In this document: piece by piece, positions 23,684-34,300 of the stretch
Layout: every line of letters starts with the position of its first letter
Position numbering within the stretch: the first letter of the stretch is position 1
Program-made: the position numbers and the translations under genes
Assembly: GCA_903847385.1 (NCBI GenBank)
Contig: CAINDO010000327.1
Coordinates: 1-46,852, forward strand
Direction: 5' to 3'
Source of the DNA: an uncultured Myxococcales bacterium
Lineage (GTDB): Bacteria > Myxococcota_A > Bradymonadia > UBA7976 > UBA1532
Length of the DNA: 46,852 nucleotides
The notes under the pieces: model-generated
What the model was told of the DNA's origin: nothing
What the model saw: only the letters and a program-made list of their open reading frames with translations
Database searches by the model: none

Positions 23684-26499
23684 CAGCGGCCTCCCGCGCG
23701 GCCGGCGGCGCGGAGCGCCTCGTGCACGCGCCAGGGGAAGAACGGCAGCCGATCCATCCGCACGCCGACGGCGTCGTAGATGGCGTTGGCGATGGCCGGG
23801 AGCACCGGATGCAAGGGGCCCTCGCCGGCCTCCTTGGCGCCGTAGGGGCCGTTGGGGTCCATGCTCTGCACGATGTAGCAGGCGATCTCGGGCGCCTCGA
23901 CCGTGGTGGGGATGCGGTAGTCGAGCAGGTTGGGGCCGCGCAGCAGGCCGGGGTTGGGCCCGCCGTAGGCGAAGGCCTGCTCTTCCATGACCGTCTCGGC
24001 CCAGCCCATGTAGACGCTGCCGGCGATCTGGCCCTCGACGAGCGTGGGGTTGAGCGCGAAGCCGCAGTCGTGGGCCGCCCAGATCTTGCGGACGTGCACC
24101 AGGCCGGTGTCCACGTCCACCTCGACCTCGGCCACGTGGGCGGTGAAGCTGTAGGCCGGGCTGGCACCGATGGTGCCGCCGCGGTAGGGCCCGCCGAGCG
24201 TCTTGTCCGTGCGGTAGCCGCCCGTGGCGCCCAGGGTGCCGTGCGCCGTCTCGGCGAGCACGAAGGCGTCCCGCGTGTCCATGCCGCGGGTGGGGTCGCC
24301 GAGCCAGAACCAGCGGCCCGGCGTGTGGGCGACCTCGCGGCTGGGCACCTCGAGCTTGGCGGCCACGGCGTCCCGCACCAGGATGCCGAGCGTGCTGGCG
24401 GCCTCGCGGCAGGCGTTGCCGGCCATGAAGGTGACCCGGCTGGAGTAGGCGCCCAGGTCCACGGGCGAGAGATCCGTGTCCGAGCTCGTGACGCGGATGT
24501 CCGCCGGGTGCAGCCCGAGCTCCTCGGCCACGATGAGCGCGAGCATGGTGTCCGAGCCCTGGCCGATGTCGCTCGCACCGCACATCACGTGGGCGCGGCC
24601 GCTGCGGTCCAGGCGGACCTGCACGCCGCTCTGGGGCATGTCGTTGGGGTAGACCGGGTAGGCCGTGCCCGAGATGTAGCTGCTGCCCGCCACGCCCAGG
24701 CCGCGACCGAAGCCGAGCTTGCCGCGGCGCTCGCGCCAGCCGCTCTCCGCCTCGACCACGCGCAGGCACTCCAGGTAGCCGTTGCTGGTGATGCGCTGCC
24801 CGTTGACGGTGGTGGTGTCCGGGCCGACGTCGTTCCGGCGCCGCAGCTCGATGGGGTCGAGGCCGAGCTTCTCGGCCATCTTGTCCAGCTGGATCTCGAA
24901 GGCGAACCGGGGCTGCACGCTGCCGTGGCCGCGTTTGGGGCCGCAGGGCGGCTTGTTGGTGAACGCGCGGCTCGCGTCGAACCGATACGTGGCGAAGCCC
25001 GTGGGCGCCGTCAAAAGCTGCCCGGAGTAGTACGAAGTGACCAGGCCGAAGCTGCTGTAGGCGCCGCCGTCGATGAGGATCTTGCTGTCCAGGCCCGTGA
25101 GTTTGCCCTCGGCGTCCGCGGCCAGGCGCATGTGCATCTGCATCGGGTGCCGGCCGCGGTGCGTGTAGAAGGTCTCCTCGCGCGTCAGCAGGATCTTCAC
25201 CGGCCGCCCGGTCATCATCGCCAGCCTGGCGGCGACGATCTCGTGGCCGAACGGGTCGGACTTGCCCCCGAAGGCGCCGCCCAGGGCCGGCTGCACGACC
25301 CGCACGCGGTCCGGCGGCAGGTCCAGCACCTTGGCGAGCGTGCGGTGCACGTAGTGCGGGATCTGCGTGGCGCTGTGGAGCGTGAGGAGGCCGCGGGCGT
25401 CGTACTCGGCCACTGCGCAGTGGGGCTCGATGGGTGCGTGCGCCGTGCCCTCGAAGAAGTACTCGCCCTCGACGAGCGCGTGTGCGCCCGTGAGCGCCGC
25501 GTCGACGTCGCCGAAGTCGAGCCGGACGTGTTTGGTGAGGTTGCCGCCCTTGCGACCCGGGAAGAGGCTCGGCGCGTCCGGGGCGAGGGCCGCCTCGGGG
25601 CTCAGCAGGGCCGGCAGGACCTCGTACTCGACCTCGATGAGGGCGAGCGCGGCGTTGGCCGTCTCTTCGTCCCGCGCGGCCACGGCGGCGACCTCCTCGC
25701 CCACGAACCGCACGCGGTCCACGGCCAGGGCGGTCTCGTCCTCCGTCCACGGGATCACGCCGTAGGTGCGCGGCAGGGCCTCGCCCGTGAGCACGGCGAA
25801 CACGCCCTCGAGGGCAAGGGCCCGTGAGGTGTCGATGCGGACGATGCGCGCGTGGGCGTGCGGGCTGCGCAGGATCTTGCCGTGCAGCATGCGCGCGAAG
25901 CTCAGGTCGTCCGTGTAGACCGCGGCGCCCGTGGCCTTCAGGTGGCCGTCCGTCTTGCGCTGACGGGAGCCGAGGACCGTGTGGCCCGGGGCGGGGTCAT
26001 GCGGCTCGGGCACGTGCTCGCCGCGGGCCAGGGCCGCCGCGACCTTCACGGCCTCGAAGATCTGCGTGTAGCCCGTGCAGCGGCACAGGTTGCCGCCCAG
26101 GGCCTCTCGAACGTCCGCATCCGTGGGCTCGAGCGTGCGGTTCAACAGCGCCCGCGTCGACAGCATCATGCCCGGCTGGCAGAAGCCGCACTGGAGCGCG
26201 CCGCAGCGGTCGAAGGCCTCCTGCACGGGGTCCAGGCGGCCTCCGGGCCCGGCGAGGCCCTCGATGGTGTCGATGCGCGCGCCCTCGGGCACGAGCGCCG
26301 CCAGGGTGCAGCAGGCCAGGCGGGGCTCGCCGTTCACGAGCACGGTGCAGGCGCCGCAGTCGCCCTTGTCGCAGCCCTGCTTCGAGCCGGTCAGGCCCAG
26401 GTCGTACCGCAGGACCTCGAGGAGGCTGTGGTTTGGAGCGACGGCGACCGCGTGGGGGTCACCGTTGACGATCAGGTGCTGGAGCGTGCGCGTGGGCAT
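23683..26499 (-). CDS. Fused 2Fe-2S and molybdopterin subunits of a xanthine dehydrogenase/HcrA-type enzyme
   Basis: 938 residues, ATG at 26499. Residues about 1-155 are the small iron-sulfur subunit: plant-type cluster 'GCDKGDCGACTV' plus Cys in 'LACC', and the helical-domain cluster 'CGFCQPGM...NLCRCTGY'. Residues about 175-935 are the large Mo subunit: 'RFVGEEVAAVAARD', 'GGAFGGKSDPFGHE', 'GQGSDTM' and the active-site Glu loop 'GAKEAGEG'. These are usually separate genes (HcrC and HcrA); here they are one chain. With the downstream FAD/4Fe-4S subunit this makes a complete hydroxylase or dehydroxylase. Aromatic acyl-CoA, purine or another N-heterocycle could be the substrate. No Mo-insertion chaperone (XdhC) is visible. 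Confidence 0.87.
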   Translation of the reverse strand: MPTRTLQHLIVNGDPHAVAVAPNHSLLEVLRYDLGLTGSKQGCDKGDCGACTVLVNGEPRLACCTLAALVPEGARIDTIEGLAGPGGRLDPVQEAFDRCGALQCGFCQPGMMLSTRALLNRTLEPTDADVREALGGNLCRCTGYTQIFEAVKVAAALARGEHVPEPHDPAPGHTVLGSRQRKTDGHLKATGAAVYTDDLSFARMLHGKILRSPHAHARIVRIDTSRALALEGVFAVLTGEALPRTYGVIPWTEDETALAVDRVRFVGEEVAAVAARDEETANAALALIEVEYEVLPALLSPEAALAPDAPSLFPGRKGGNLTKHVRLDFGDVDAALTGAHALVEGEYFFEGTAHAPIEPHCAVAEYDARGLLTLHSATQIPHYVHRTLAKVLDLPPDRVRVVQPALGGAFGGKSDPFGHEIVAARLAMMTGRPVKILLTREETFYTHRGRHPMQMHMRLAADAEGKLTGLDSKILIDGGAYSSFGLVTSYYSGQLLTAPTGFATYRFDASRAFTNKPPCGPKRGHGSVQPRFAFEIQLDKMAEKLGLDPIELRRRNDVGPDTTTVNGQRITSNGYLECLRVVEAESGWRERRGKLGFGRGLGVAGSSYISGTAYPVYPNDMPQSGVQVRLDRSGRAHVMCGASDIGQGSDTMLALIVAEELGLHPADIRVTSSDTDLSPVDLGAYSSRVTFMAGNACREAASTLGILVRDAVAAKLEVPSREVAHTPGRWFWLGDPTRGMDTRDAFVLAETAHGTLGATGGYRTDKTLGGPYRGGTIGASPAYSFTAHVAEVEVDVDTGLVHVRKIWAAHDCGFALNPTLVEGQIAGSVYMGWAETVMEEQAFAYGGPNPGLLRGPNLLDYRIPTTVEAPEIACYIVQSMDPNGPYGAKEAGEGPLHPVLPAIANAIYDAVGVRMDRLPFFPWRVHEALRAAGRAGGR

Positions 26500-26567
26500 G
26501 GGCGCGCCAGCATGCCACGCACGAGCGCGAGGGTAAAGGCGGGCACGCTGCGGGCGCCCGACTCCGA

Positions 26568-27587
26568 CTAGAACGTGGTGACGAAACCCGCGCCGCCCGG
26601 ATAGGGCACGAAGGCCGCGCTCGGCTCGGCCGTGCGGGTGCCATCGATGATCAGGAACGTGACGCCGGCCGCCGCGGCCACGCCGCCCACGGAGAGCAGC
26701 ACGCGGCCGAGCAGCAGGTCGCTGTCCATGCGGTCCGAGGCGTCCCGGGCCTTGCGGTCGTACTTGTCGAGATCGCTCGTGTAGGTCGGCGAGGCGGGGT
26801 CGAGGGCGTCGACCTTCTTGCCGTACTTCTCGAAGTCGTCCGCGGCGCCGAAGCTGTCCAGATAGAAGTACGTGCCGGCGCCGGCGACGGCCACGCCGAG
26901 CCCGACGCCGATCCAGCCCCAGAGCCGGAAGGGCCGCCCGGCGCCTCCGCCGGAGGTGCCGCCCGAGTCCTCGGCCGCGAAGTCCAGGGTCGACGTGGCG
27001 CCCGAGGCGATCTCGACGACGAACTCGCGCGGCGCGCCCTCGACGGGGGCGTGTTTCACGACGTGGCGCCCCGGCGCGAGGGGCAGCGTGCCCTCGGGCG
27101 TGGCGGCCGGCGGCGCGGCGCCATCGATGGTCAGCGTGCCGTCGGCGGGGAGGCCGACGAGGGCCAGGCTGCCCGTGGCCACGGTGGTCTTGGCGATGGC
27201 CTCGAGCACCCGGATTCGGCGCTCGACCTCGGCGCGATCCTCGGCCTGCGGGTAGCGGGCCAGGTAGGCCTTGTAGTGACCCACGGCCGTGCCGGCCTCG
27301 CCCTGCTCCTCGGCCGCGCGGGCCAGGTTGTAGAGCAGGATGGGCGACGGATCGAGGTTGTAGGCCGCCTGGAACTTGCCCGCGGCCTCCTTGAACTTGC
27401 CCAGCTTGAACAGCCCGGCGCCCTCTTTGTAGAGCGCGGCGGCCTGGGCCTTGAGATCCTCGGAGGGACCGGCCGGCGGGGTGGCCGACGCCGGCGCGGG
27501 CGGCCCGGCCACGGCGAGCGTCGGGGCGACGAGCGCGGTGCCGAGCGCGGCGAGCAGGCATGGCCGAAGGGCGGAGAGCCGAGTCAT
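26568..27587 (-). CDS. TPR and PEGA-domain envelope protein
   Basis: 339 residues from ATG 27587 (in-frame ATG at 27602 possible). A signal peptide ends near 'TLAVAGPP'. Residues about 45-125 hold tetratricopeptide-like helices ('ALYKEGAGLFKLGKFKEAAGKFQAAYNLDPSPILLYNLARAAEE'). Residues about 135-205 hold a PEGA-like beta domain ('GLPADGTLTIDGAAPPAATPEGTLPLAPGRHVVKHA'). Two hydrophobic helices then flank a charged loop ('WGWIGVGLGVAVAGAGTYFYL', 'LLLGRVLLSVGGVAAAAGVTFLIID'). This architecture is frequent in Myxococcota and anchors in the envelope; its function is unknown. It lies between the histidine kinase and the hydroxylase on the same strand. Confidence 0.8.
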   Translation of the reverse strand: MTRLSALRPCLLAALGTALVAPTLAVAGPPAPASATPPAGPSEDLKAQAAALYKEGAGLFKLGKFKEAAGKFQAAYNLDPSPILLYNLARAAEEQGEAGTAVGHYKAYLARYPQAEDRAEVERRIRVLEAIAKTTVATGSLALVGLPADGTLTIDGAAPPAATPEGTLPLAPGRHVVKHAPVEGAPREFVVEIASGATSTLDFAAEDSGGTSGGGAGRPFRLWGWIGVGLGVAVAGAGTYFYLDSFGAADDFEKYGKKVDALDPASPTYTSDLDKYDRKARDASDRMDSDLLLGRVLLSVGGVAAAAGVTFLIIDGTRTAEPSAAFVPYPGGAGFVTTF

Positions 27588-27622
27588 TCGGGGCCGGAGC
27601 ATCGACGCGCCCGGGGCGGCTG

Positions 27623-29044
27623 TCAACGGTTTCGGGGCGGGATCTGTGCAGCGTTCAGATCGGTCGACGCCGAGAACGCCGAACCCGCTGGCCGCACGTC
27701 CGGCGTGAGGGGCATCGTGTCACGCACCGGCAGCGGCTGGCTGGCCCGCGAGGACCGGGCGACTTCGACGTCCGTCGGCAAGGTGAACCGGAACGTGGTG
27801 CCCGCCTCGGCCGACGACTCGACCCAGATCGCGCCGCCCAGGTGCCGCGTGCACTGGTCGGCGATGGAGAGCCCCAGGCCGGTGTTCTTGATGCCGCCCG
27901 AGGACATGCCCCCCCGCACGAACTGGCGGAACAGGCGATGCAGCAGGTCCTCGGGGATGCAGGGCCCCCAGTTGTGCACGGAGAGCTCGATGAACAGGCT
28001 CGCCGTCGTGGCCTGCAGGTGGGCCTCGCGCTCGAACAGGGCCGCCGCGGAGTTCGACTGCCGCCGCTGCGCGTGGGGCGGCCCGATGTCGTCCCGCAGC
28101 ACCCCGCTGACCGTGATGTCCGTGCCGCCGCGGGCGTGTTTGATGGCGTTGAAGACCAGGTTGTCCAGGATGATCCAGACCTGCTCGGGCAAAGTGTGCA
28201 CACCGGGCAACTCCGGCGGCAGGTCCGTGACGATGGCGATCTCGCGGGCCCGGGCGTAGGCCGCCAGCAGGCGGACGTGCTCGGGCAGGGCCGACACCAG
28301 ATCGAGGCCCTCGGGCACCACGGCGCGGGCGCCGCCGTCGATGGAGGAGAGCTCGAGGGCGTTCTCCATCATGCGTTCCATCTGATCGGTCACGACGCGG
28401 ATGTCCGCCGCAGCGCCCTGGACCTCGGAGTCCCCGGAGAGGTCGTTCAGGTAGTCGCCGTAGGCCCGCATGACCGTGAGCGGCGCGCGGAAGTCGTGCA
28501 CCATCTTGCCGAGCAGCACGTGGCGGAACCGCTGCTCCTCGAAGAGACGGGCGTTCTCCACGGCCGTGCCCACGAGGCGGGCCAGGGCGTTCATCATCTC
28601 GACCTCGCCGCTGAGGTCGCGCACGGCCTCGGCGCGGCTGTCCGTGTAGAGCACGCCGACCACCCGACCGCGGCCGTGCACCGGCACGCCGGTCATGAAG
28701 CGCAGGCCGAACAGCCGCACGCTCTGGCGGGCGCTGACGTCCACGTCCCGGTTGGCGTCGGCGATGACGACGGGCTCGCCCTTGTCCATGACCTCGTTGA
28801 GCAGGCTCTGGCTCACGGGCAGCGGCGAGTCGAGCCCGGCCCACTCCAGGTTGTGCACCACGGCCTGGGTGACGTTGCGCTCCTCGTCGAAGAGGGCGAA
28901 GAGCGACCGCTCCGCGTTGAACAGCTCGGTGATGCGGGCGAGGACGAGCGGCAGCAGGCGATCGAGGTCCAGCGTGGCGCCGAACTGCAGCGCGACTTCC
29001 ATCAGCAGGCTGCCGGACTCGGTATGCGGCCTGGGAATCGCCAT
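27623..29044 (-). CDS. GAF-domain sensor histidine kinase
   Basis: 473 residues; GAGG precedes the ATG. Residues about 15-180 form a GAF sensor ('LMEVALQFGATLDLDRLLPLVLARITELFNAERSLFALFD'). The HisKA helix with H-box 'KMVHDFRAPLTVMRAYGDYL' (phospho-His) is at about 190-255. A HATPase domain is at about 285-430 with N-box 'LDNLVFNAIKHA', 'NTGLGLSIAD' and 'GTTFRFTLP'. No transmembrane segment, so it is cytosolic. No response regulator is adjacent, so its partner lies elsewhere. A Ser/Pro-rich tail of about 40 residues ends the protein. Confidence 0.9.
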   Translation of the reverse strand: MAIPRPHTESGSLLMEVALQFGATLDLDRLLPLVLARITELFNAERSLFALFDEERNVTQAVVHNLEWAGLDSPLPVSQSLLNEVMDKGEPVVIADANRDVDVSARQSVRLFGLRFMTGVPVHGRGRVVGVLYTDSRAEAVRDLSGEVEMMNALARLVGTAVENARLFEEQRFRHVLLGKMVHDFRAPLTVMRAYGDYLNDLSGDSEVQGAAADIRVVTDQMERMMENALELSSIDGGARAVVPEGLDLVSALPEHVRLLAAYARAREIAIVTDLPPELPGVHTLPEQVWIILDNLVFNAIKHARGGTDITVSGVLRDDIGPPHAQRRQSNSAAALFEREAHLQATTASLFIELSVHNWGPCIPEDLLHRLFRQFVRGGMSSGGIKNTGLGLSIADQCTRHLGGAIWVESSAEAGTTFRFTLPTDVEVARSSRASQPLPVRDTMPLTPDVRPAGSAFSASTDLNAAQIPPRNR

Positions 29045-29078
29045 GAGTGTCCTCGCGCCGGAGCGTCACATATGGTGA

Positions 29079-29107
29079 ATACGAACACCCCTGAGCGCCC
29101 GGGTCAA
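29079..29107 (-). promoter_or_regulatory. Possible promoter of the histidine kinase gene
   Basis: Minus strand TTGACC (29107-29102), a 17-bp spacer and TCGTAT (29084-29079) resemble -35/-10 boxes, with a start about 30 nt before the ATG at 29044. The -10 box is a weak match. Confidence 0.3.
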
Positions 29108-29147
29108 GGGAGGGCTTCCCCGGAGGGGCCGCGCCGACCCGCGCGCC

Positions 29148-29176
29148 TTGATGAACCGGCCCGCTTGGGGTAGAGA
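29148..29176 (+). promoter_or_regulatory. Possible promoter of the E1 dehydrogenase gene
   Basis: TTGATG (29148-29153), a 17-bp spacer and TAGAGA (29171-29176) would start transcription near 29183, about 60 nt before the E1 ATG. Spacing is ideal but the -10 box is weak. It shares the 200-bp divergent region with the histidine kinase. Confidence 0.3.
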
Positions 29177-29245
29177 AACACGGCCCGCCGGCGGAACGCC
29201 GGTCCGATCCACGCCGTCCCGACGCCCTTCGAGAGAGCAGCACAC

Positions 29246-31372
29246 ATGGTCGCCCAGCCGGACATGGCCCTCCACGCATCCCCCGAATTCCACGGCCTCG
29301 CCGCCGCCGACGTGGTCCAGGCCTGGCGCACGATGTACCTGTCTCGCCGGCTGGACGACCGCGAGATCGCCCTCAAGCGCCAGAACCGCATCTACTTTCA
29401 GATCAGCGGCGCCGGCCACGAGGCCATCCTGCTCGCCGCCGGCCTGGCCATGCGCCCGGGGTACGACTGGGCCATCGGCTACTACCGCGACCGCGCGCTG
29501 ATGCTCGCCCTGGGCATGACGGCCCGCGAGAGCCTGCTGGCCGCCGTCGGCGCCCGCGAGGACACGACGAGCAAGGGCCGCCAGATGCCCAACCACTGGA
29601 GCTTTCCCAAGCTCAACGTGTTCTCCAAGTCGAGCTGCACGGGCACGCAGTTCCTGCAGGGCGTGGGCGGCGCCGAGGCGGGCTGGTACTACGACCACGT
29701 CGAGGCCGCGCGGGCGAACGCGCCGCAGCACCACCCGGACGACATCACGCTGATCACCACCGGGGACGGCACCACCAGCGAGGGCGAGTTCTGGGAGGCC
29801 CTGAACACGGCCTCGAACAAGAAGCTCCCGTGCGTCTTCCTGGTCGAGGACAACGGCTACGCCATCAGCGTGCCCGTCGAGGTCCAGACGGCCGGCGGCT
29901 CCGTGTCCAACCTGGTGGCCAACTTCCCCGACCTGCACATCGAGCGCGTGGACGGCTGCGACCTGCTGGCCAGCTACCAGGCGATGCAGCGCGCCATCCG
30001 GCACTGCCGCGAGCGCAAGGGCCCGGCCCTGGTGCACGCCAAGGTGATTCGCCCCTACAGCCACTCGCTCTCGGACGACGAGCAGTTCTACCGCACCAAG
30101 TCCGAGCGCAGCGCCGAGGCCGAGCGCGACCCCATCGACCTGCTCGCCCAGTTCATCCTGGACGGCGGCCTGCTCTCCGCCGAGGGCCTGACGCGCCTGA
30201 AGGCCGAGGTGGACGCCGAGGTGGACGCCGCGACGGAGTACGCCCTGGCCGCGGCCACGCCCGAGCCGCCCGAGGTGCTGGACTACATCTACAGCAGCGC
30301 GGTCGACCCCACGGGAGCGGCCTTCGACACCGCCCCGGCCTTCTCCGGCGACGACCAGACCATGGTCGACCTGATCAACGCCTGCATGCGGGACGAGATG
30401 GCCCGCGACCCGCGCATCGTGGTGTTCGGCGAGGACGTCGCCGACGCCAGCCGCCCCGAGGTCCTCGGCGAGTGCAAGGGCAAGGGCGGCGTGTTCAAGG
30501 TCACGCACGGCCTGCAGAAGCGCTTCGGCGAGCACCGCGTGTACAACACGCCCCTGGCCGAGGCCAACGTGATCGGCCGCGCCATCGGCATGGCCAGCCG
30601 CGGCCTGAAGCCCGTGGTCGAGATCCAGTTCCTGGACTACATCTGGCCGGCCTACCAGCAGATCCGCAACGAGCTGGCCACCCTGCGGTGGCGCAGCGGC
30701 GACGGCTGGAACGCCCCGGTGGTCATCCGCGTGCCCAGCGGCGGCTACCTGAAGGGCGGCGCGCCCTACCACAGCCAGAGCGCCGAGACGCTGTTCACGC
30801 ACGTGCCCGGCCTGCGCGTGGTCATGCCCTCGAACGCGCTGGACGCCAACGGCCTGCTGCGCACGGCGATCCGCTGCGAGGACCCGGTGCTCTTCCTCGA
30901 GCCCAAGCACCTGTACCGGCAGACGCACAACCGCGCCCCCTACCCGGGCCCGGACTACATGGTGCCCTTCGGCAAAGCGCGCCGCATCGCCGAGGGTTCG
31001 GACCTGACCCTCCTGACCTACGGCTCGCTCGTGCCGCGCTCCATCGTGGCCTGCAAGGAGGCCGCCAAGGCCGGCGTGTCCGTGGACCTGTACGACCTGC
31101 GCTCCCTGGCCCCCTACGACTGGGAGGCCATCGCCGAGTCGGTCAAGCGCACGGGCAAGTGCCTGATCGTGCACGAGGAGAGCCGCGCCTGGGGCTACGG
31201 GGCCGAGCTCGCCGCCCGCATCGGCGAGGAGCTCTTCGAGTGGCTGGACGCCCCCGTCCGCCGCCTCGCGTCGATGGACACGTTCGTGGCCTACCATCCG
31301 ACGCTGGAAGACGTCATCCTCCCCCAGACGGGCGACGTGCAGCAGGCGATTCTGGCGCTCTCCCGGTACTGA
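29246..31372 (+). CDS. Fused E1 alpha-beta 2-oxoacid dehydrogenase (branched-chain/pyruvate type)
   Basis: 708 residues, GAGAGAG upstream of the ATG. Residues about 25-330 are the E1 alpha half with the thiamine diphosphate motif G173-D-G ... N203 ('[14 protein letters not shown]', 'FLVEDNGYA') and 'KGRQMPNHW'. Residues about 370-708 are the transketolase-like E1 beta half ('[16 protein letters not shown]', '[17 protein letters not shown]', '[19 protein letters not shown]'). It decarboxylates a 2-oxoacid and passes the acyl group to a lipoyl E2. The fused form resembles branched-chain 2-oxoacid dehydrogenases; 'PYHSQS' and the catalytic His region are intact. No E2 or E3 gene is in the window, so its partners are elsewhere. 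Confidence 0.9.
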   Translation: MVAQPDMALHASPEFHGLAAADVVQAWRTMYLSRRLDDREIALKRQNRIYFQISGAGHEAILLAAGLAMRPGYDWAIGYYRDRALMLALGMTARESLLAAVGAREDTTSKGRQMPNHWSFPKLNVFSKSSCTGTQFLQGVGGAEAGWYYDHVEAARANAPQHHPDDITLITTGDGTTSEGEFWEALNTASNKKLPCVFLVEDNGYAISVPVEVQTAGGSVSNLVANFPDLHIERVDGCDLLASYQAMQRAIRHCRERKGPALVHAKVIRPYSHSLSDDEQFYRTKSERSAEAERDPIDLLAQFILDGGLLSAEGLTRLKAEVDAEVDAATEYALAAATPEPPEVLDYIYSSAVDPTGAAFDTAPAFSGDDQTMVDLINACMRDEMARDPRIVVFGEDVADASRPEVLGECKGKGGVFKVTHGLQKRFGEHRVYNTPLAEANVIGRAIGMASRGLKPVVEIQFLDYIWPAYQQIRNELATLRWRSGDGWNAPVVIRVPSGGYLKGGAPYHSQSAETLFTHVPGLRVVMPSNALDANGLLRTAIRCEDPVLFLEPKHLYRQTHNRAPYPGPDYMVPFGKARRIAEGSDLTLLTYGSLVPRSIVACKEAAKAGVSVDLYDLRSLAPYDWEAIAESVKRTGKCLIVHEESRAWGYGAELAARIGEELFEWLDAPVRRLASMDTFVAYHPTLEDVILPQTGDVQQAILALSRY

Positions 31373-31393
31373 ACGAACGCAAACGGGAGCCCC

Positions 31394-34300
31394 ATGGCGC
31401 CGCCGCCCACGTCCTATCTCCGCATGGTGGCCCGGGCGCTGCTTCCCCGCTGCGGGGGTGACGCGTCGCGCGTGTCGGCCATGGGCGGGCTGGACGTGCC
31501 TCAGACGGCCCCGGCGGCGCTGAATCGCTGGGTCGCCGGCGGGCTGCTGCGGCAGGAGGAGGCCGTCTCGTTCCGGATGCTGTGGGAGCGGCGCGGGCCG
31601 GACGCCACGCAGGCCGAGGTGGACCAGATCCTCGCCCCGCCCGCGCACCCCGGCGGCAGCGGGCACACCGAGGCCGGGGCCGCCCCGGACGACTGGTCCT
31701 GGGAGCTCGTCACGGACGGTGACCGCACCGTGCCGGAGTACCAGATCCGGGCCTCGGACCTGCTCGACCCGCCGTCGGCCGTTCCCGCCGCGCCGATCGG
31801 CCCGCCGGCCCCCCTGCCCGCGCCACCGCCGGTCAAGCCGGCCGCGCCTGCGCCCGCACCGCCGCCCCCGCCCGCCCCGGAGGCGCGGTCGGTGGAGATC
31901 GAACCCGAGAGCGAGGTGCCGCGCCCCAACGCCAGCGCCCATGGCAGCCAGGGCTCGGTGATCTCGGCGGGCGGCTGGTCCTGGGACGAGCTGACCGATC
32001 CCTCGATGCCCGCGCTGATCCTCACGCCCGGCGCCATGAGCCAGCGCAACCTGCGGCCGGCGCGGTTCCAGCTGGGCGACCACCTGGCGGACACGCGATT
32101 GGTGGAGTTGAGATCCGTCCGCGACCATCTGCTGGGCCGCGAGCTGGTGGCCCACATCCTGCGCGCCGAGTCGCCCCTGGGCGAGCGGGCGTTCGTGAAG
32201 GCCGCGCGCATCCAGGCCGGCCTGCAGCACCCCAACATCCTGCCGGTACACGAGCTCTCCCGCACGCCGGACGGGCGCCCGTTCATGGCCGCCTCGCGCA
32301 GCCTGCCGGACACCCTGGGCGCCGTGCTCAAGGCCGTCGCGCAGGACGACACCAACGCCCGCGAGCGCTGGACGACGAACCGGCTCATCGAGTCGCTGCT
32401 GGACGTCGCGCGGGCCGTGGCGTTCACGCACCGGCGCGGGGTGATTCACCGGGACCTGCGGCCGAGCCACGTCCGCCTGGGCGAGCTGGGCGAGGTCCAC
32501 GTGTCGGGCTGGCTGCGGGCGCGGTTGCGGGCCGGCGCGGCGGACGAGGCGGCAGATCAGCTGCTCAACCCGGTGAGCGGCGGCCTGGGGTACCTGGCCC
32601 CGGAGCGGCTGGAGCGCGGGCTCTCGGCGTGCGGTCCCCAGGCGGACGTGTGGGCCCTGGGCGCCATGCTCTACGGCATCCTGACGTGGCGGCCGCCGTT
32701 CGCCGGGCGGTCCTCGAAGGAGCTGCTGGCGGACATGCGGAGCGGGCACCTTCAGCCCGCCGGCGAGCGACGCCCGGCCGGTGCGGAGCCCCTGCCCGAT
32801 CTGGAGCGGCTGTGCATGCTGGCGCTCGAGCTCGATCCCCAGCGGCGGCGCATCTCGGCGGAGGAGCTGGCCGGGGCGCTGGAGACCTTCCTCGAGGGCA
32901 CGCGGGCCGAGGAGCGTCAGCTCGAGCGCGCCGAGGAGCGCATCGAGGACGCGCAGCGGGCGGCCTCGGCCTACACCGCCGCGCGGGACAAGCTGGCCCA
33001 CGCCCGGGCGCAGGAGGTCGCGCTGCGCTGGCGCAGCGGCGGCAAGACCATCGACGCCAGCACGGCGCAGTCGGCGCGGGCGCTGGTGGAGCGGCACGCC
33101 TCGGATCTGGAGGCGGCCTTCACGCGCGCGGACGAGGCCTGGGCGCGTGCGCTGGCCGAGGCCCCGAGCCTGGAGATCAGCCGTCACGGGCTCTGCGCCC
33201 TGTACTTCGACGCCCTGCAGGACGTGGAGCGCGGCTGGATCCGCCTGCCCGCCGGTTACCTGCGCGCCGGCGTGCGGCAGTACGATCCGGGCGGCTTCGT
33301 GCAGGCCCTGCAGGCCCCGGCCGCGCTGGAGATCCACTCGCGCCCCGCCGGGCTGCCCGTGCGCCTGCACGCGCTCACGGAGAACCTGGGCCGCCAGCAG
33401 GCCGACGCCGGCCGCGCGCTGGGCAACACCCCCCTGGCCGTGAGCGACCTGGCCCCGGGGGCGTACCTGGTGGTGCTGGGGCAGGGCGAGACGCGCATCC
33501 GGGTGCCGGTGCACCTCACCCGCGGCGAGGAGATCGCGCTGGACGTGCCCGTGCCCGAGCTGCTGCCGCCGGGCTTCGTGTACGTGCCCGGGGGCCTGTT
33601 CCGCGTGGGCGAGGGCGGCGACGAGGGCCTGCTGCGCGACGCCCTGCCGCGGGGCCGCACGCGCCTGCACGGGTTCCTGATCGCCCGCGACCTGGTCACG
33701 GTGGGCGAGTACGCCGAGTTCCTCAACGCCCTGGCGCGCAGCAACCCCGTGTTCGCACAGTCCCGCGCGCCGCGGCGCTTCGCGGGCTCGCCGCCGTTCT
33801 GGAAACCCGAGGGCGGCGAGTACCGCACGCCCTTCACGGACACCGAGGGCCGCGCCTGGACGCCGGACCTGCCCATCGTGGGCCTCTCGCCCGAGGACGT
33901 CGCCGCTTACTGCAGCTGGCGTGCGCGCCGCGACCGCCTGCCGCTGCGCCTGGCGACGGAGCTGGAGTGGGAGAAGGCCGCCCGGGGCGCCGACGGCCGC
34001 CTGTACCCTTGGGGCAACCGCCCCGAGCCCGCGTTCTGCCACCACCGCGGCCCCGCAGACCAGCAGCCGGCCCCCGCCCGCATCGGGGCCGTGGCCGAGG
34101 ACGTGTCGATCTACGGCGTGCGCGACCTGGCCGGGAGCGTGCGCGAGCTCACGGACAGCTACCTGCCCGGCGAGCGGCGCGTGCTGCGCGGCGGGAGCTG
34201 GCGACTGCCCTTCGCCGAGTGCCGCCTCACCACGCGCACGCCGCTGACGGCCGCCACGCCCCTGGACGCCGTGGGTTTCCGCCTGGCGATGGACCTGCCC

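Noticed and set aside
31394..33000. Calling the first kinase domain a catalytic kinase on the strength of its HRD motif
   Set aside because: The VAIK lysine and the DFG aspartate are both replaced, so ATP-dependent catalysis is unlikely.
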